Positions 15,786-25,600 of a DNA stretch of 64,000 bases are shown piece after piece. Below the pieces are notes generated by a model that saw nothing but the letters and a program-made list of their open reading frames with translations, did not search any database and was not told the DNA's origin. The stretch comes from Rouxiella badensis (lineage in GTDB: Bacteria > Pseudomonadota > Gammaproteobacteria > Enterobacterales > Enterobacteriaceae): assembly GCF_002093665.1 (NCBI RefSeq), contig NZ_MRWE01000001.1, positions 62,001 through 126,000 of the forward strand, written 5' to 3'. The first letter of the stretch is position 1. Each line of letters starts with the position of its first letter. A program made the translations under genes and the position numbers.

Positions 15786-15806
15786 GGCGGCGATTGCCGC
15801 CTTTTT
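15786..15806 (+). terminator. Terminator at the end of the bhsA-like array
   Basis: GGCGGC/GCCGCC stem, GATT loop, five T; lies between copy 9 and the convergent ddlA. Confidence 0.88.
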
Positions 15807-15818
15807 CGTTTCTATAAA

Positions 15819-16916
15819 TCAGTGCGCCGAACTTTTAAGCTGGCAGTCCTGCGAGTGTTGCTCGATAGCCAATTCTATTAGTTGGGTAATAAGTGAAGTG
15901 TAATCCAATCCGCTGGCCGCCCAGAGCTTGGGATACATGCTGATATTGGTGAAGCCAGGCAGCGTATTGATTTCATTAATCACCACCTCTCCCCCTTCCG
16001 TTAAGAACACGTCAACGCGCGCCATGCCCCGACATTCCAATGCCTGAAATGCCTGAATCGCTATCTCTCTAATCTGGTCATTAACTTCTGCAGCCAGGTC
16101 AGCCGGTACCGCAACCGATGCGCCCTGCTCGTTGATGTATTTCGTATCGTAGGAGTAGAACTCATCGTTGAGGATAACCTCACCGCAGGTGCTGGCTTTA
16201 GGGTAATCATTGCCCAACACCGCACACTCTATTTCACGCCCCTTGATTGCCGACTCGACCAATACCTTATGATCGAAGCTAAAGGCGCTGTCCAACGCTT
16301 GCTCGAAGGATGCGAGATCTTTGACCTTGCTGACCCCAACGGAGGATCCCTGATTGGCGGGTTTGATAAACAACGGCAGGCCAAGCTGCTGAACGATACT
16401 GTCGAAACTGTGCTGGCTGCGAGTGCGGCGAGTCAGGGTAATAAACGGCGCTACGTTGAGCCCGGCATCCCGCAACAGACGCTTGGTAACATCTTTATCC
16501 ATGCACACCGCTGAACCGAGCACGCCGGAACCGACGTAGGGAATGTTTGCCATCCGCAGCAGTCCCTGTAACGAACCGTCTTCTCCCAGCGTGCCATGGA
16601 CAATCGGAAAAATAACGTCAAGCTGCGACAGTGCGTGGGCATTCTGGGTGTCAATAAGCTGATTTTTTTCAAGACCGGGTACCAGCGCGACCTGCTGATT
16701 CGAGCGATTCAACGCAATTAACGACGGGTTTTCGGCGTTAATCAGATAGTTACTGGTATCATTGATGTGCCATTCGCCCTGCTTATCGATCCCCAGCAGA
16801 GTCACCTCGAAACGTTGCTTGTCCATCGCATCCACGATATTGCGTGCAGACTGCAGCGAGACTTCATGCTCCGACGATTTGCCTCCAAAGATGATACCCA
16901 CGCGTAATTTACTCAC
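15819..16916 (-). CDS. ddlA: D-alanine--D-alanine ligase A
   Basis: This cytoplasmic ATP-grasp ligase makes D-Ala-D-Ala for peptidoglycan. The 365-residue product matches E. coli DdlA (364 aa) from [19 protein letters not shown] through [29 protein letters not shown] and the metal-binding [20 protein letters not shown] chose GTG at 16916 because AAGGAG lies just upstream; a TTG five codons earlier lies next to that ribosome site. It is convergent with the small-protein array; the DHCW cupin gene lies just upstream on the same strand, 43 bases away. Confidence 0.95.
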   Translation of the reverse strand: MSKLRVGIIFGGKSSEHEVSLQSARNIVDAMDKQRFEVTLLGIDKQGEWHINDTSNYLINAENPSLIALNRSNQQVALVPGLEKNQLIDTQNAHALSQLDVIFPIVHGTLGEDGSLQGLLRMANIPYVGSGVLGSAVCMDKDVTKRLLRDAGLNVAPFITLTRRTRSQHSFDSIVQQLGLPLFIKPANQGSSVGVSKVKDLASFEQALDSAFSFDHKVLVESAIKGREIECAVLGNDYPKASTCGEVILNDEFYSYDTKYINEQGASVAVPADLAAEVNDQIREIAIQAFQALECRGMARVDVFLTEGGEVVINEINTLPGFTNISMYPKLWAASGLDYTSLITQLIELAIEQHSQDCQLKSSAH

Positions 16917-16959
16917 TCTAGACTCCTTCAAAACTGCTCTTAATCAACATTAACCGCGC

Positions 16960-17301
16960 TTAGTCTACGATAAACAACTTTGCTCCAGAGGGCGTGGAGG
17001 ACTGATGCGCTTCTGCATTATCCGCCACCTGGTAACTCATACCGGGTTTGAGGATGAACGACCGGCCATCTTCAAGCGTGGTATGCAACTCACCTTCGAG
17101 ACAAAATAAAACGTGCCCTTTCTTACACCAGTGATCGGCCAGGTATCCCGCCGAATATTCAACAATCCTGACGCGGATTGGCTGTGCGTCATCCCCAAAG
17201 TGCTGAGTTCGCCAAAGCGCCATGCCGATTTCACCCTGATGCTCGGTAGGTTCAATTTGGCTCCAGTCGGTGGTACAAAAAGGAATAGAGGATAAATTCA
17301 T
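16960..17301 (-). CDS. DHCW-motif cupin fold protein
   Basis: This 113-residue single cupin domain contains ADHWCKKGHVLFCLEGEL and LEDGRSFILKPGMSYQV. The D-H-x-C spacing and following glycine/histidine are typical of the DHCW-motif cupin group, small cytoplasmic proteins of unknown function. The start MNLSSIPFCTTDW at 17301 is chosen as the usual family start; a longer in-frame start exists at 17358. It is on the same strand as ddlA but has no clear functional link. Confidence 0.75.
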   Translation of the reverse strand: MNLSSIPFCTTDWSQIEPTEHQGEIGMALWRTQHFGDDAQPIRVRIVEYSAGYLADHWCKKGHVLFCLEGELHTTLEDGRSFILKPGMSYQVADNAEAHQSSTPSGAKLFIVD

Positions 17302-17570
17302 TTTAGTCTCATACAATTGGGGGAATTCCAGAATAGAAGTGAATCGTCCGTCAATCAATCGGCTGATGCAAAGATTCTAAATTTGAGCCAAACCTTCAGG
17401 AAAAGGACAACTCCTAAAAGCCCCCGAACCGCAGCCAAACACCAAAAAGACTCTCTCATTCGACTATGCTTGACAGTCAGCCGCAGCAAAAGCTGAATTT
17501 CGCACCTCAATTCATGTTCAGGGGATCAACAGTGATTTCCCCCTCTGAACGGCAAAACAAGGAGCAATTC

Positions 17571-18950
17571 ATGCCTTATCAAACCATCAACCCGTTCAAC
17601 AATAAGCTCATCAAAGAATATCAAACGCATAACGATCGGCACGTCGAACAGGCTCTGGAAACGGCACATCAACTGTATAAATCCGACTGGGCACAGGGCG
17701 ATATCAAGCAACGCCTCAACGTACTGCACAAGCTGTCGGATATTATCTCGTCACGCGTAGAAGAGTTGGCGAAAGGCATCAGTATCGAAATGGGCAAACT
17801 GATTGAGCAGAGCCGTGCAGAGGTTCAGCTCACCGCCGATATCGCAAAATATTATGCCGAAAATGCGGAAGAATTTCTTAAACCGGTGTCCTATAAGTCA
17901 AACCTGGGTGAGGCCTGGGTCGAGCACAGCCCTATCGGGGTTATCATGGCCGTGGAGCCGTGGAACTTCCCGTTCTACCAGCTTATCCGCGTTCTAGCGC
18001 CCAATCTGGCATCCGGTAACAGCGTGCTGGTCAAGCACGCCAGCATCGTGCCGCACAGTGCAGAAACGTTTGAGAAACTGATTACCGAAGCGGGTGCGCC
18101 AAAAGGGGCATATACCAACCTGTTTATTTCACAAGATCAGGTATCGGCCATCATTGATGACGACCGCGTTCAAGGCGTTGCCCTGACCGGCTCTGAAAAA
18201 GCCGGGGCGGTGGTGGCATCACGTGCGGCCGGTAAACTGAAAAAATCAACGCTTGAGCTGGGCGGTAACGATATTTTTGCCGTTCTTGAAGACGCTGATA
18301 TCGACCACGCAGCCAAGGTGGGCGCTCAGGCGCGCGTTGCCAATGCCGGCCAGGTCTGTACTGCCGCCAAACGCTTTATCATTCACGAGAAGGTCGCCGA
18401 TGAATTCCTGAAAAAATTCACTCAGCACTTTAAAGAGCTGAAAATAGGTGACCCACTCGACGAGAAAACCACTCTCGGTCCGCTCTCTTCTGCTGATGCA
18501 GTTAACACGCTGACTAAACAGGTGAAAGAAGCCGTTAAACATGGGGCGAAAGTGCTCGTTGGGGGTGAACCGGTAAGCAACAATCCGGGTAACTTCTTTG
18601 AGGCCACTGTCCTCACCGGGATCACGCGCGACAATCCGGCCTACTTTGAAGAGTTCTTTGGCCCGGTGGCGCAGGTCTACGTGGTGAAAAATGACGAGGA
18701 GCTGGTGAAACTGGCCAATGATTCGCATTACGGTCTTGGCGGTGCGCTGTTTACCCGCGATCTCACTCGTGCTCGTAAGCTGGCCTCGAAAATCGAGACC
18801 GGGATGATTTACGTGAATTCACTCACCAATACTGCGCCGGAACTGCCTTTCGGTGGCGTGAAACGTTCAGGCTTTGGCCGAGAACTTTCAGACTTGGGTA
18901 TCAAAGAATTTGTGAATCAGAAACTGGTCGTTCTGGCCGAAAAATCCTGA
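17571..18950 (+). CDS. NAD(P)-dependent aldehyde (succinate-semialdehyde-type) dehydrogenase
   Basis: This 459-residue enzyme belongs to the aldehyde dehydrogenase superfamily. The cofactor and active-site segments are visible: VEPWNFPFYQLIRVLAPNL, ALTGSEKAGAVV, the catalytic glutamate in LELGGND, the catalytic cysteine in NAGQVCTAAKRF, and EEFFGPVAQVY. The closest well-known relative is E. coli Sad/YneI, which oxidises succinate semialdehyde. The start at 17571 follows AAGGAG. It stands alone with its own terminator; the substrate is inferred from the subfamily. Confidence 0.85.
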   Translation: MPYQTINPFNNKLIKEYQTHNDRHVEQALETAHQLYKSDWAQGDIKQRLNVLHKLSDIISSRVEELAKGISIEMGKLIEQSRAEVQLTADIAKYYAENAEEFLKPVSYKSNLGEAWVEHSPIGVIMAVEPWNFPFYQLIRVLAPNLASGNSVLVKHASIVPHSAETFEKLITEAGAPKGAYTNLFISQDQVSAIIDDDRVQGVALTGSEKAGAVVASRAAGKLKKSTLELGGNDIFAVLEDADIDHAAKVGAQARVANAGQVCTAAKRFIIHEKVADEFLKKFTQHFKELKIGDPLDEKTTLGPLSSADAVNTLTKQVKEAVKHGAKVLVGGEPVSNNPGNFFEATVLTGITRDNPAYFEEFFGPVAQVYVVKNDEELVKLANDSHYGLGGALFTRDLTRARKLASKIETGMIYVNSLTNTAPELPFGGVKRSGFGRELSDLGIKEFVNQKLVVLAEKS

Positions 18951-18962
18951 CGGTCATCCAGC

Positions 18963-18989
18963 CGCCCTCCCCTTCGGGAGGGCGTTTTT
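18963..18989 (+). terminator. Terminator after the aldehyde dehydrogenase
   Basis: CGCCCTCCC/GGGAGGGCG stem with a CTTC loop followed by TTTTTC. It touches the stop codon of the convergent permease gene. Confidence 0.9.
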
Positions 18990-19912
18990 CATTCCGAACG
19001 GTACAGCTCAATCTTCGGACGTTTATTTTGTTCCGGTTTATACAAATCAATTTCATCACCGATGATATATTTTGCGCGTAACATCGACGAAATTTTGTCC
19101 ATTGCCATCACGATCACCACCAGAATCATCGTAATGAACATCACCACGTCCCAGTTCCACAGCCGCATATTTTCGGCGTAGACCAGACCCACCCCACCCG
19201 CACCGACAAATCCCAACACTGCTGCAGAGCGGGTGTTTGATTCAATCTGATAAAGCGAGAGGGCCAAAAAGGTCGGGAACGACTGGGTGAAAATGCCAAA
19301 ACGGTGGGTTTGCAGCGGATTAGCCCCCAACGCGCGCAGTCCACGGCTCGGTGAACGCTCTACGGCTTCATGCCCCTCCGCATAGAGTTTCCCCAACAGA
19401 CCCAAATCTTGCATGATGATGGCCAGCGCGCCGGCCAGCGGTCCCATCCCCACGGCACGGACGAAAATCAGCCCCCAGATGGCCATGTCCAGTCCGCGCA
19501 AGACGTCCATAATGCGGCGCACAACCAGTGAAATTGGGCGCAGGAAAGGCGTGGACATCACATTGCGCGCCGCCAAAAATGACAGCGGTAGGGCTAGAAT
19601 AGTGGCGGTTACGGTTCCGGCAAACACAATCGCCAAGGTAATCGCTATCTGCGTAAAGTAATACATCAGCGGCCACTGTGAGAAATTCTGCCAGACGAAC
19701 ATGCGCAAAAAGTATTTCCCTATCTCACCGCAGCCGTGCGTGAACTGGCCCACGGAGATACCGTAGAAATGGAAGAACACCAGGTAATAAAGCACGATAG
19801 CCGCAACTGAAATGGCCAACACGCGTAAGGTCCGGCGCTGCGCCGTAAAAAGATGGCGATGTTGCTGACGAATGCTCGCAACTTCAGTGGCGCTCAAAGA
19901 ATCGGTAAGCAT
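18989..19912 (-). CDS. phnE: Phosphonate-type ABC transporter permease (second PhnE)
   Basis: This 307-residue inner-membrane permease has about six hydrophobic segments and the PhnE signature ESNTRSAAVLGFVGAGGVGL near the C-terminus, plus PFLRPISLVVRRIMDVLRGL in the middle. The start codon overlaps the stop of the preceding permease (TGATG), which means tight coupling. Together the two PhnE-like proteins form the membrane channel of a phnCDEE importer. The substrate could be a phosphonate, phosphite or phosphate ester; no C-P lyase or other catabolic genes are in the window, so it cannot be fixed. Confidence 0.87.
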   Translation of the reverse strand: MLTDSLSATEVASIRQQHRHLFTAQRRTLRVLAISVAAIVLYYLVFFHFYGISVGQFTHGCGEIGKYFLRMFVWQNFSQWPLMYYFTQIAITLAIVFAGTVTATILALPLSFLAARNVMSTPFLRPISLVVRRIMDVLRGLDMAIWGLIFVRAVGMGPLAGALAIIMQDLGLLGKLYAEGHEAVERSPSRGLRALGANPLQTHRFGIFTQSFPTFLALSLYQIESNTRSAAVLGFVGAGGVGLVYAENMRLWNWDVVMFITMILVVIVMAMDKISSMLRAKYIIGDEIDLYKPEQNKRPKIELYRSE

Positions 19913-20841
19913 CAGAATGTGCCCTCTACAACGCGTTTACGGAGTTTGCCCGAGGCATAGTCCATCACGGAAACCACAAAAATAATCAGCAACAGCGTCA
20001 TGCTGACCTGGTCATAGCGGTCTAGTTTGATTGATGTCATCAGCTCCTGCCCTATCCCGCCCGCGCCTACCAGACCAAGAATGGTCGACTGGCGGAAGTT
20101 AATTTCAAGGCGCATAAAGCTGTACGAGAGAAAAATGGGCTGTACCTGCGGCCACAGAGCAAAACGCATCCTTTGCAGGCGTCCTGCGCCACACGCCTTT
20201 AAGCCGCGCACCGGCTTGTCCGAGGCAGTCTCTATTGATTCATAAAACAGTTTGGTCAGGCTACCGACGGTATGCAGCGTCAGGGCGATAAAACCGGGGA
20301 TAGCGCCGATGCCAAACGCCATTACACACATCACCGCCCACGCCAATTCGGGCATGGTACGCAGGAATGCCACGAAGGTACGCACGCTAAATTTTAGCCA
20401 TTTCGGCGAATCGGTATTATTGGCCGCAATAAAGGCCAGCACGACAGCGAGCACGGTTGACAAAATGGTCGACGAAAAGGCCAGCTGAATAGTTTCCCAA
20501 ATCAATGGAAGCTGAATGTTTAAACGATAACCCCAATAGGCCAGAGAACCTTTGGTATGTCCGTCGGCAAACAGATCGTGCCAATGTAAAGTGGGCACCG
20601 TTTGACCAATATAGTCAAAAAAGTGTGGCGCATTGACGAATATCGTTTTTAAATTAAGCTCGGAAATACTCCCCGCCCATAAATAAAGGACTAACATCAA
20701 GCCAGACCAAATTAACGCCTCTCTTTTTTGCTTGCTGCGTATTTGCTGGTAATAATGATGAAATTCAGTATTCAAAATAAGGCTTCCACAGTTGATGGCG
20801 GAGATAATAATCTGCACTGCCTGATAAAAATAACGCGCCAA
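19912..20841 (-). CDS. phnE: Phosphonate-type ABC transporter permease (first PhnE)
   Basis: This permease of up to 309 residues carries the family motif FRQSTILGLVGAGGIGQEL and about six membrane segments. The ATG at 20841 has no good ribosome site and gives an unusual N-terminus. A TTG at 20775 (product LNTEFHHYYQQ, preceded by GGAAG) may be the true start, giving 287 residues. The gene is 33 bases after phnD in the longer form and overlaps the next permease by one base. Confidence 0.87.
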   Translation of the reverse strand: MARYFYQAVQIIISAINCGSLILNTEFHHYYQQIRSKQKREALIWSGLMLVLYLWAGSISELNLKTIFVNAPHFFDYIGQTVPTLHWHDLFADGHTKGSLAYWGYRLNIQLPLIWETIQLAFSSTILSTVLAVVLAFIAANNTDSPKWLKFSVRTFVAFLRTMPELAWAVMCVMAFGIGAIPGFIALTLHTVGSLTKLFYESIETASDKPVRGLKACGAGRLQRMRFALWPQVQPIFLSYSFMRLEINFRQSTILGLVGAGGIGQELMTSIKLDRYDQVSMTLLLIIFVVSVMDYASGKLRKRVVEGTF

Positions 20842-20874
20842 TAATATGGCGCGTGGTTGTCGAGAGTCTGAGGT

Positions 20875-21807
20875 TTAACGACCGCCTTCAGTCAATGCCT
20901 TTTTCATATCGATGATTTGCTGATAATCGGCCAGCGTTGCCGGACCAATATGCTGCTTACCGCCGACGGCTTTAATAAAGCAGGCGTGATCATCTTTATC
21001 CAGCTTATTAATTGCCGCCACAACTTTTGCCTTGAAATCAGCAGGCAGCGAATTGCTCACCAGAATTGGGCCATTAGGGATCAACGGCGACTCCCAGATG
21101 ATACGGATCTGTTTCATCAGGTCCGGGTGGTCCATACGCATCATGCGACCAAATGCGCCTGAGGTATAGCCGGTTGACGGGTCGCCAATCATCGATGACC
21201 AAGCAACAGCACCAGCAAACTGGCCGTTCAGCACGCCAAGAATATCCTGTTCATGACCGCCAGAGAAGGTCGTACTCGAGAAGAAATGGTTGTAGCTGTT
21301 GTCGGTAGTCCCGCCAAACATCTTCTTGAAGGCTGCGTTAGGGATAAGATAGCCCGAGGTGGAATCAGGGTCCGCAAAACCAAATGCGGTGCCTTTCAGG
21401 TCTTCTAGCTTTTTATATTTACTGTCGGCTTTAACCAGAACAACCGAGTGATAACCGCGTGACTGATCGGTGTCATCAACCAGAATACCTTCGATGCTGA
21501 CGGCTTTCGGATTATTAAGATAGACCGACGCGAAGGAAGAAGGCGACATGCTTAATACCATATCAACTTTCCCGCCCAACAGCCCCTGAATAACGCCAGA
21601 ATAGTCAGAAGAGTTACGTAATTTTGTATCTACATTCAGTTCTTTATCAAAGAACTGTTTTACACACATGTTATCGCCAATTTGCTGTGTGGCGTTCTGA
21701 CCGCCGAGAATGCCCAGATTTAACTCTTTTGGTGCATCTGCGGCCATGCTATTCATTGCTGCCATGGTCCCTGCAACGAATACCGCCAGACGTAATAGCT
21801 TCTTCAT
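20875..21807 (-). CDS. phnD: Phosphonate-type ABC transporter substrate-binding protein
   Basis: This 310-residue periplasmic binding protein has a Sec signal peptide (MKKLLRLAVFVAGTMAAMNS, then MAADAP). The mature part shows the PhnD-like fold with LNLGILGGQNATQQ, SSDYSGVIQGLLGGKVD and GFADPDSTSGYLIP; the DPDSTSGY stretch is the ligand-loop signature of phosphonate and phosphite binders. It is the second gene of the phnC-phnD-phnE-phnE operon. Ligand specificity is not readable without modelling. Confidence 0.9.
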   Translation of the reverse strand: MKKLLRLAVFVAGTMAAMNSMAADAPKELNLGILGGQNATQQIGDNMCVKQFFDKELNVDTKLRNSSDYSGVIQGLLGGKVDMVLSMSPSSFASVYLNNPKAVSIEGILVDDTDQSRGYHSVVLVKADSKYKKLEDLKGTAFGFADPDSTSGYLIPNAAFKKMFGGTTDNSYNHFFSSTTFSGGHEQDILGVLNGQFAGAVAWSSMIGDPSTGYTSGAFGRMMRMDHPDLMKQIRIIWESPLIPNGPILVSNSLPADFKAKVVAAINKLDKDDHACFIKAVGGKQHIGPATLADYQQIIDMKKALTEGGR

Positions 21808-21936
21808 GTAATAATAACCCTTGTGTAGATTGATTAAATTAGAATGAAATAGATAAATGTGAAAGCAAATACGTTATGCCATCCGTGGCATGACAAATAG
21901 AATGACGGCCAACTATTAATTGTTAACAGTTAATCA

Positions 21937-22776
21937 TTAACCGTTTACCGCTTCACTCTCTTCGCCATACAGTTGGTGCAAAATCGAATCGGTTAAATAG
22001 TCTGGATGTCCATCGTAAATAATCTCACCGTGGGCAATACCAATAACTCGGGTACAGAAATCTTTAACCAGTTCAACCGAGTGCAGGTTAACCATGACGG
22101 CGATGTTATCTTCGCTGACTTTTTTCAGCGCATTCATAATACGTAAGGTGTTTTTAGGATCTAGCGAGGCGACAGGTTCATCAGCCAGCAGAATTTTAGG
22201 GTTCTGCATCAAGGCACGACAAATTGCTACCCGTTGCATCTGACCACCGGACAGGTTTTCGGCGCGCTGTAGCGCATGGGGCAATAGGTGTAGCCAGTCG
22301 AGCAGAGAGATCGCTCGCGCACGATCTTCATCATCAAACTGGTTGAAGAAAGACCTGAAGGTTGAGGTCTGGCTCAGGCGTCCCAATAGCACATTGGTCA
22401 AGACGTCTAGACGAGGTACCAGACAGAAATCCTGAAAAATCATGCCACAGCCCGCTCGCCAGCGGCGTAATGCCTTGCCGGTCAGGCCCGCCAGCTCCTG
22501 TTTTTCACCACCGTCATAGTGGCAAACCACGCTGCCTTCACTCAGTGGAATAGTGCCATTGAGCACGTGCAGCAGCGTGGATTTTCCCGCGCCTGAGCGG
22601 CCAATCACGGCAACAAATTCACCGGCGTGGAGTTCAAAATTAATATCATTAAGCACACGACTGCCTGATTTATAAGATTTAACCAGGCCTTTAACGTCTA
22701 ACACTTTATTCTGATGCTGTGGCTCGGCCTGAGGATATTCAGCCTGTGCCAGCTTAAGTTGAGCTTGCGCCATCAT
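21937..22776 (-). CDS. phnC: Phosphonate-type ABC transporter ATP-binding protein
   Basis: This 279-residue ABC ATPase has Walker [12 protein letters not shown], signature [15 protein letters not shown], Walker [14 protein letters not shown] and the switch histidine in [10 protein letters not shown], the H-loop wording usual for PhnC. It is the first gene of the operon, with GGAGACAGC before the ATG. It is divergent from dld, and the 195-base gap must hold both promoters. Confidence 0.9.
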   Translation of the reverse strand: MMAQAQLKLAQAEYPQAEPQHQNKVLDVKGLVKSYKSGSRVLNDINFELHAGEFVAVIGRSGAGKSTLLHVLNGTIPLSEGSVVCHYDGGEKQELAGLTGKALRRWRAGCGMIFQDFCLVPRLDVLTNVLLGRLSQTSTFRSFFNQFDDEDRARAISLLDWLHLLPHALQRAENLSGGQMQRVAICRALMQNPKILLADEPVASLDPKNTLRIMNALKKVSEDNIAVMVNLHSVELVKDFCTRVIGIAHGEIIYDGHPDYLTDSILHQLYGEESEAVNG

Positions 22777-22971
22777 GCTGTCTCCGGTTACGTGCAGATT
22801 CTGACGTCCATTAAGCGCGACAACTATGACAGATTGATGATGTTTTAATGGACGAAAGATGACCTTCTTCCATTGATAAAACGTATCTTAAATACCTTAA
22901 ATGGCAATTAAGCCTATGATTAGAGGCAAGCTAACGGCAAAAATGTGCCGAAACAACGACAGGGAGGCAGA

Positions 22972-24690
22972 ATGACTCTTCAGCATCCGTCCACACCAGA
23001 GAGCAACGCCGCATTGATTGAGCGGCTCAAAAATATCGTCGGAGGTCGTCACGTATTGACCTCCGAAAGCCAGACCGAACGATACCGCAAAGGCTTTCGT
23101 TCCGGAGGCGGCAAGGCGCTGGCGGTTGTTTTTCCGCAGACCTTGCTCCAGCAGTGGCAGCTGCTACAGGCCTGCGTCGAGGCCGACAAAATCGTTATCA
23201 TGCAGGCCGCGAATACCGGTTTGACCGAGGGCTCAACGCCGAGCGGCGAAGATTACGATCGCGATATCATTATCTTCAGCACCTTGAAGCTCAACGGCAT
23301 TCAGCTGCTTGATGACGGTAAGCAGGTGATCGGTTTTCCCGGCAGCACGCTGTATGAGCTTGAGAAACGCCTTAAACCGCTGGGACGTGAGCCCCATTCG
23401 GTGATTGGCTCTTCCTGTATTGGCGCGTCGGTCATTGGCGGCGTGTGCAACAACTCGGGCGGATCGCTGGTGAAACGCGGCCCGGCCTATACGGAGCTGG
23501 CGCTGTATGCACAGAGAGATGAGCAGGGAAAGCTAATCCTTATCAACCATTTGGGCATTGACCTCGGCGCGACGCCGGAAGAGATCCTCACCCGTCTTGA
23601 GCAGGGGAACTATACCCCCGCCGATATTCATTACGGTGATCTACTGGCCTCCGATCACGACTATGCCGAGCGAGTGCGCGACGTCGATGCCGACACGCCT
23701 TCACGCTTCAACGCCGACAGCCGCCGCCTTTATGGAGCTTCAGGCTGCGCCGGTAAGTTAGCCATTTTTGCCGTGAGGCTCGACACCTTCGAGGCCGAAA
23801 CTCAACAACAGGTGTTTTATATCGGCACGGACAGCACCGCCGTGCTTACCGATTTACGCCGCAGCATACTCGGTGAGTTCAACAATCTGCCGGTCGCCGG
23901 TGAGTATATGCATCGCGATATTTTTGATATTACCGAGGTCTACGGCAAAGATACCTTTTTGATGATCGACAAACTCGGCACCGACAAAATGCCTGAGATA
24001 TTTACCGCCAAAGGTAAGTTCGACGCCAAAATCAGTAAGGTGCCCTTTCTGCCCAAACATTTCAGTGACCGCGTTATGCAGTGCCTGAGCCGCGCCCTTC
24101 CCAACCATCTTCCGCCACGGATGAAGAAATACCGCGATCGGTACGAACATCATCTGCTGTTGAAAATGTCCGGGGATGGCGTGGCGGAAGCGCAAAACTT
24201 CCTGACCCATTTCTTTGCCGACAGAGACGGCGACTTTTTTGTCTGCTCGGCGGATGAAGGTAAAAAGGCTTTTCTGCATCGTTTTGCGGCCGCCGGTGCT
24301 GCGGTGCGCTATCACGCCGTGCATGAAAAAGAAGTGGAAGATATTTTGGCGCTGGATATCGCCTTGCGACGCAACGATCGCGACTGGTTTGAAGTGCTCC
24401 CGCCCGACATTGACCAGCAGTTAGTGGCAAAACTGTATTACGGCCACTTTATGTGCCACGTTTTCCATCAGGATTACATCGTCAAAAAAGGCGTCGATAG
24501 CAAAGCGCTTAAACATCGGATGCTGGAGATTCTGGATGCCAAAGGTGCCGAGTATCCGGCAGAGCACAACGTTGGCCATCTGTATTTCGCCAAACCGCAC
24601 CTGCAGGAGTTCTATCGTCAGGCCGACCCGACCAACAGCTTTAACCCCGGCATTGGCAAAACCAGCAAACTGAAAAACTGGCAGGCATAA
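22972..24690 (+). CDS. dld: Quinone-dependent D-lactate dehydrogenase
   Basis: This peripheral inner-membrane FAD enzyme oxidises D-lactate to pyruvate and passes electrons to quinone. The 572-residue product matches E. coli Dld (571 aa) end to end: RYRKGFRSGGGKALAVVFP, MQAANTGLTEGSTPSGEDYD, GSSCIGASVIGGVCNNSGGS, PVAGEYMHRDIFDI and YPAEHNVGHLY, ending PTNSFNPGIGKTSK. The ATG at 22972 is set by GGGAGG. It keeps the E. coli neighbourhood with yohC and pbpG, though other genes are inserted. Confidence 0.96.
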   Translation: MTLQHPSTPESNAALIERLKNIVGGRHVLTSESQTERYRKGFRSGGGKALAVVFPQTLLQQWQLLQACVEADKIVIMQAANTGLTEGSTPSGEDYDRDIIIFSTLKLNGIQLLDDGKQVIGFPGSTLYELEKRLKPLGREPHSVIGSSCIGASVIGGVCNNSGGSLVKRGPAYTELALYAQRDEQGKLILINHLGIDLGATPEEILTRLEQGNYTPADIHYGDLLASDHDYAERVRDVDADTPSRFNADSRRLYGASGCAGKLAIFAVRLDTFEAETQQQVFYIGTDSTAVLTDLRRSILGEFNNLPVAGEYMHRDIFDITEVYGKDTFLMIDKLGTDKMPEIFTAKGKFDAKISKVPFLPKHFSDRVMQCLSRALPNHLPPRMKKYRDRYEHHLLLKMSGDGVAEAQNFLTHFFADRDGDFFVCSADEGKKAFLHRFAAAGAAVRYHAVHEKEVEDILALDIALRRNDRDWFEVLPPDIDQQLVAKLYYGHFMCHVFHQDYIVKKGVDSKALKHRMLEILDAKGAEYPAEHNVGHLYFAKPHLQEFYRQADPTNSFNPGIGKTSKLKNWQA

Positions 24691-24730
24691 AAAAATAAAT
24701 CCCCGCAAGATAGCTATCCGGCGGGGATTT
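24690..24730 (-). terminator. Terminator of yohC (minus strand)
   Basis: AAATCCCCGC/GCGGGGATTT hairpin; on the minus strand it is followed by TTTATTTTTTT. It may also act weakly for dld on the plus strand. Confidence 0.85.
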
Positions 24731-24798
24731 AGGGTACTGCGTATAAGGCATCTATTACTGCTGTTACTGCATTTGAAACTGGAATAACCTGGCCTCAA

Positions 24799-25389
24799 TC
24801 AAAATATTTTAGAACCATATCCCCACATGATCACCGTCAGTGCCAGTAAAAGTTCTAGCACCAGCACGCCCATCGCCAGCGTGGAGCTGGAAAACAGGAA
24901 ACCTTCCCGATGGTCGATTTCGAGAAAATTAGGGATCCCCAGATACAGCAGATAACCGCTGTAGCACAGGCCTATCAGGCCGACGAACAGACACAGCCAC
25001 ACCAGTGGATACAGCGCGACTATCCCACTTAGGAACATCGGCGTTGCCACATAGCCAGCAAACACGATACAGCTGTTTAGACTGGGTCGACTTTCGTACC
25101 GGCGCGCCATCCAATAGATGATCCGGCCCATCAGCGCGACGGCACAAAGGATTAATACGTAGAAAGCGGCTGCGATAGAAGCTGCCGTAAGCAGGGTGAT
25201 TTGCATGTTCTGCCCATCACCAAAATTCCAACCTATCTGTGTAGTACCGATAAAGGAACACACGACAGGAATGGCCGCCATTAGCAGGACATGATGAGAA
25301 TAGACGTGAGAAACAGTTTCATGTTCACGTTGAATGCGTTGCAATTCAGGACCTGGATGTGACAGCAGTCCCCAGACATGATTTACCAT
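24799..25389 (-). CDS. yohC: Yip1-family inner membrane protein YohC
   Basis: This 196-residue membrane protein matches E. coli YohC (195 aa): HVWGLLSHPGPELQRI, ETVSHVYSHHVLLMAAIPVV, IGTTQIGWNFGDG, FAGYVATPMFLSG and SSSTLAMGVLVLELLLALTV. About five membrane helices are visible. Its function is unknown. The start at 25389 follows AAGGGGGTG; a longer in-frame start is rejected. In E. coli it lies beside pbpG and yohP; here the dehydrogenase operon separates them. Confidence 0.93.
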   Translation of the reverse strand: MVNHVWGLLSHPGPELQRIQREHETVSHVYSHHVLLMAAIPVVCSFIGTTQIGWNFGDGQNMQITLLTAASIAAAFYVLILCAVALMGRIIYWMARRYESRPSLNSCIVFAGYVATPMFLSGIVALYPLVWLCLFVGLIGLCYSGYLLYLGIPNFLEIDHREGFLFSSSTLAMGVLVLELLLALTVIMWGYGSKIF

Positions 25390-25556
25390 GATACACCCCC
25401 TTGCTCGCTGGCAGTCGCCCACAGCGGCCAAAAGTCATTCCTTTCGCTCTGTAAATTCTCAAATGCGACAGAGATAAAAAGGTGGCGACCTTATAACCAA
25501 GTATAGCTCGGGTTAGCGAGGGTGCGAGTCGTGGAAAAGGTTTTGTTAACGCACAT

Positions 25557-25583
25557 AAAAAAGGCTCCCAGTCGGGAGCCTTT
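25557..25583 (-). terminator. Terminator of the first FAD-dehydrogenase operon
   Basis: AAAGGCTCCC/GGGAGCCTTT hairpin followed on the minus strand by a T run; 18 bases after the cytochrome stop codon. Confidence 0.9.
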
Positions 25584-25600
25584 CATGACTCTTGAAACAA

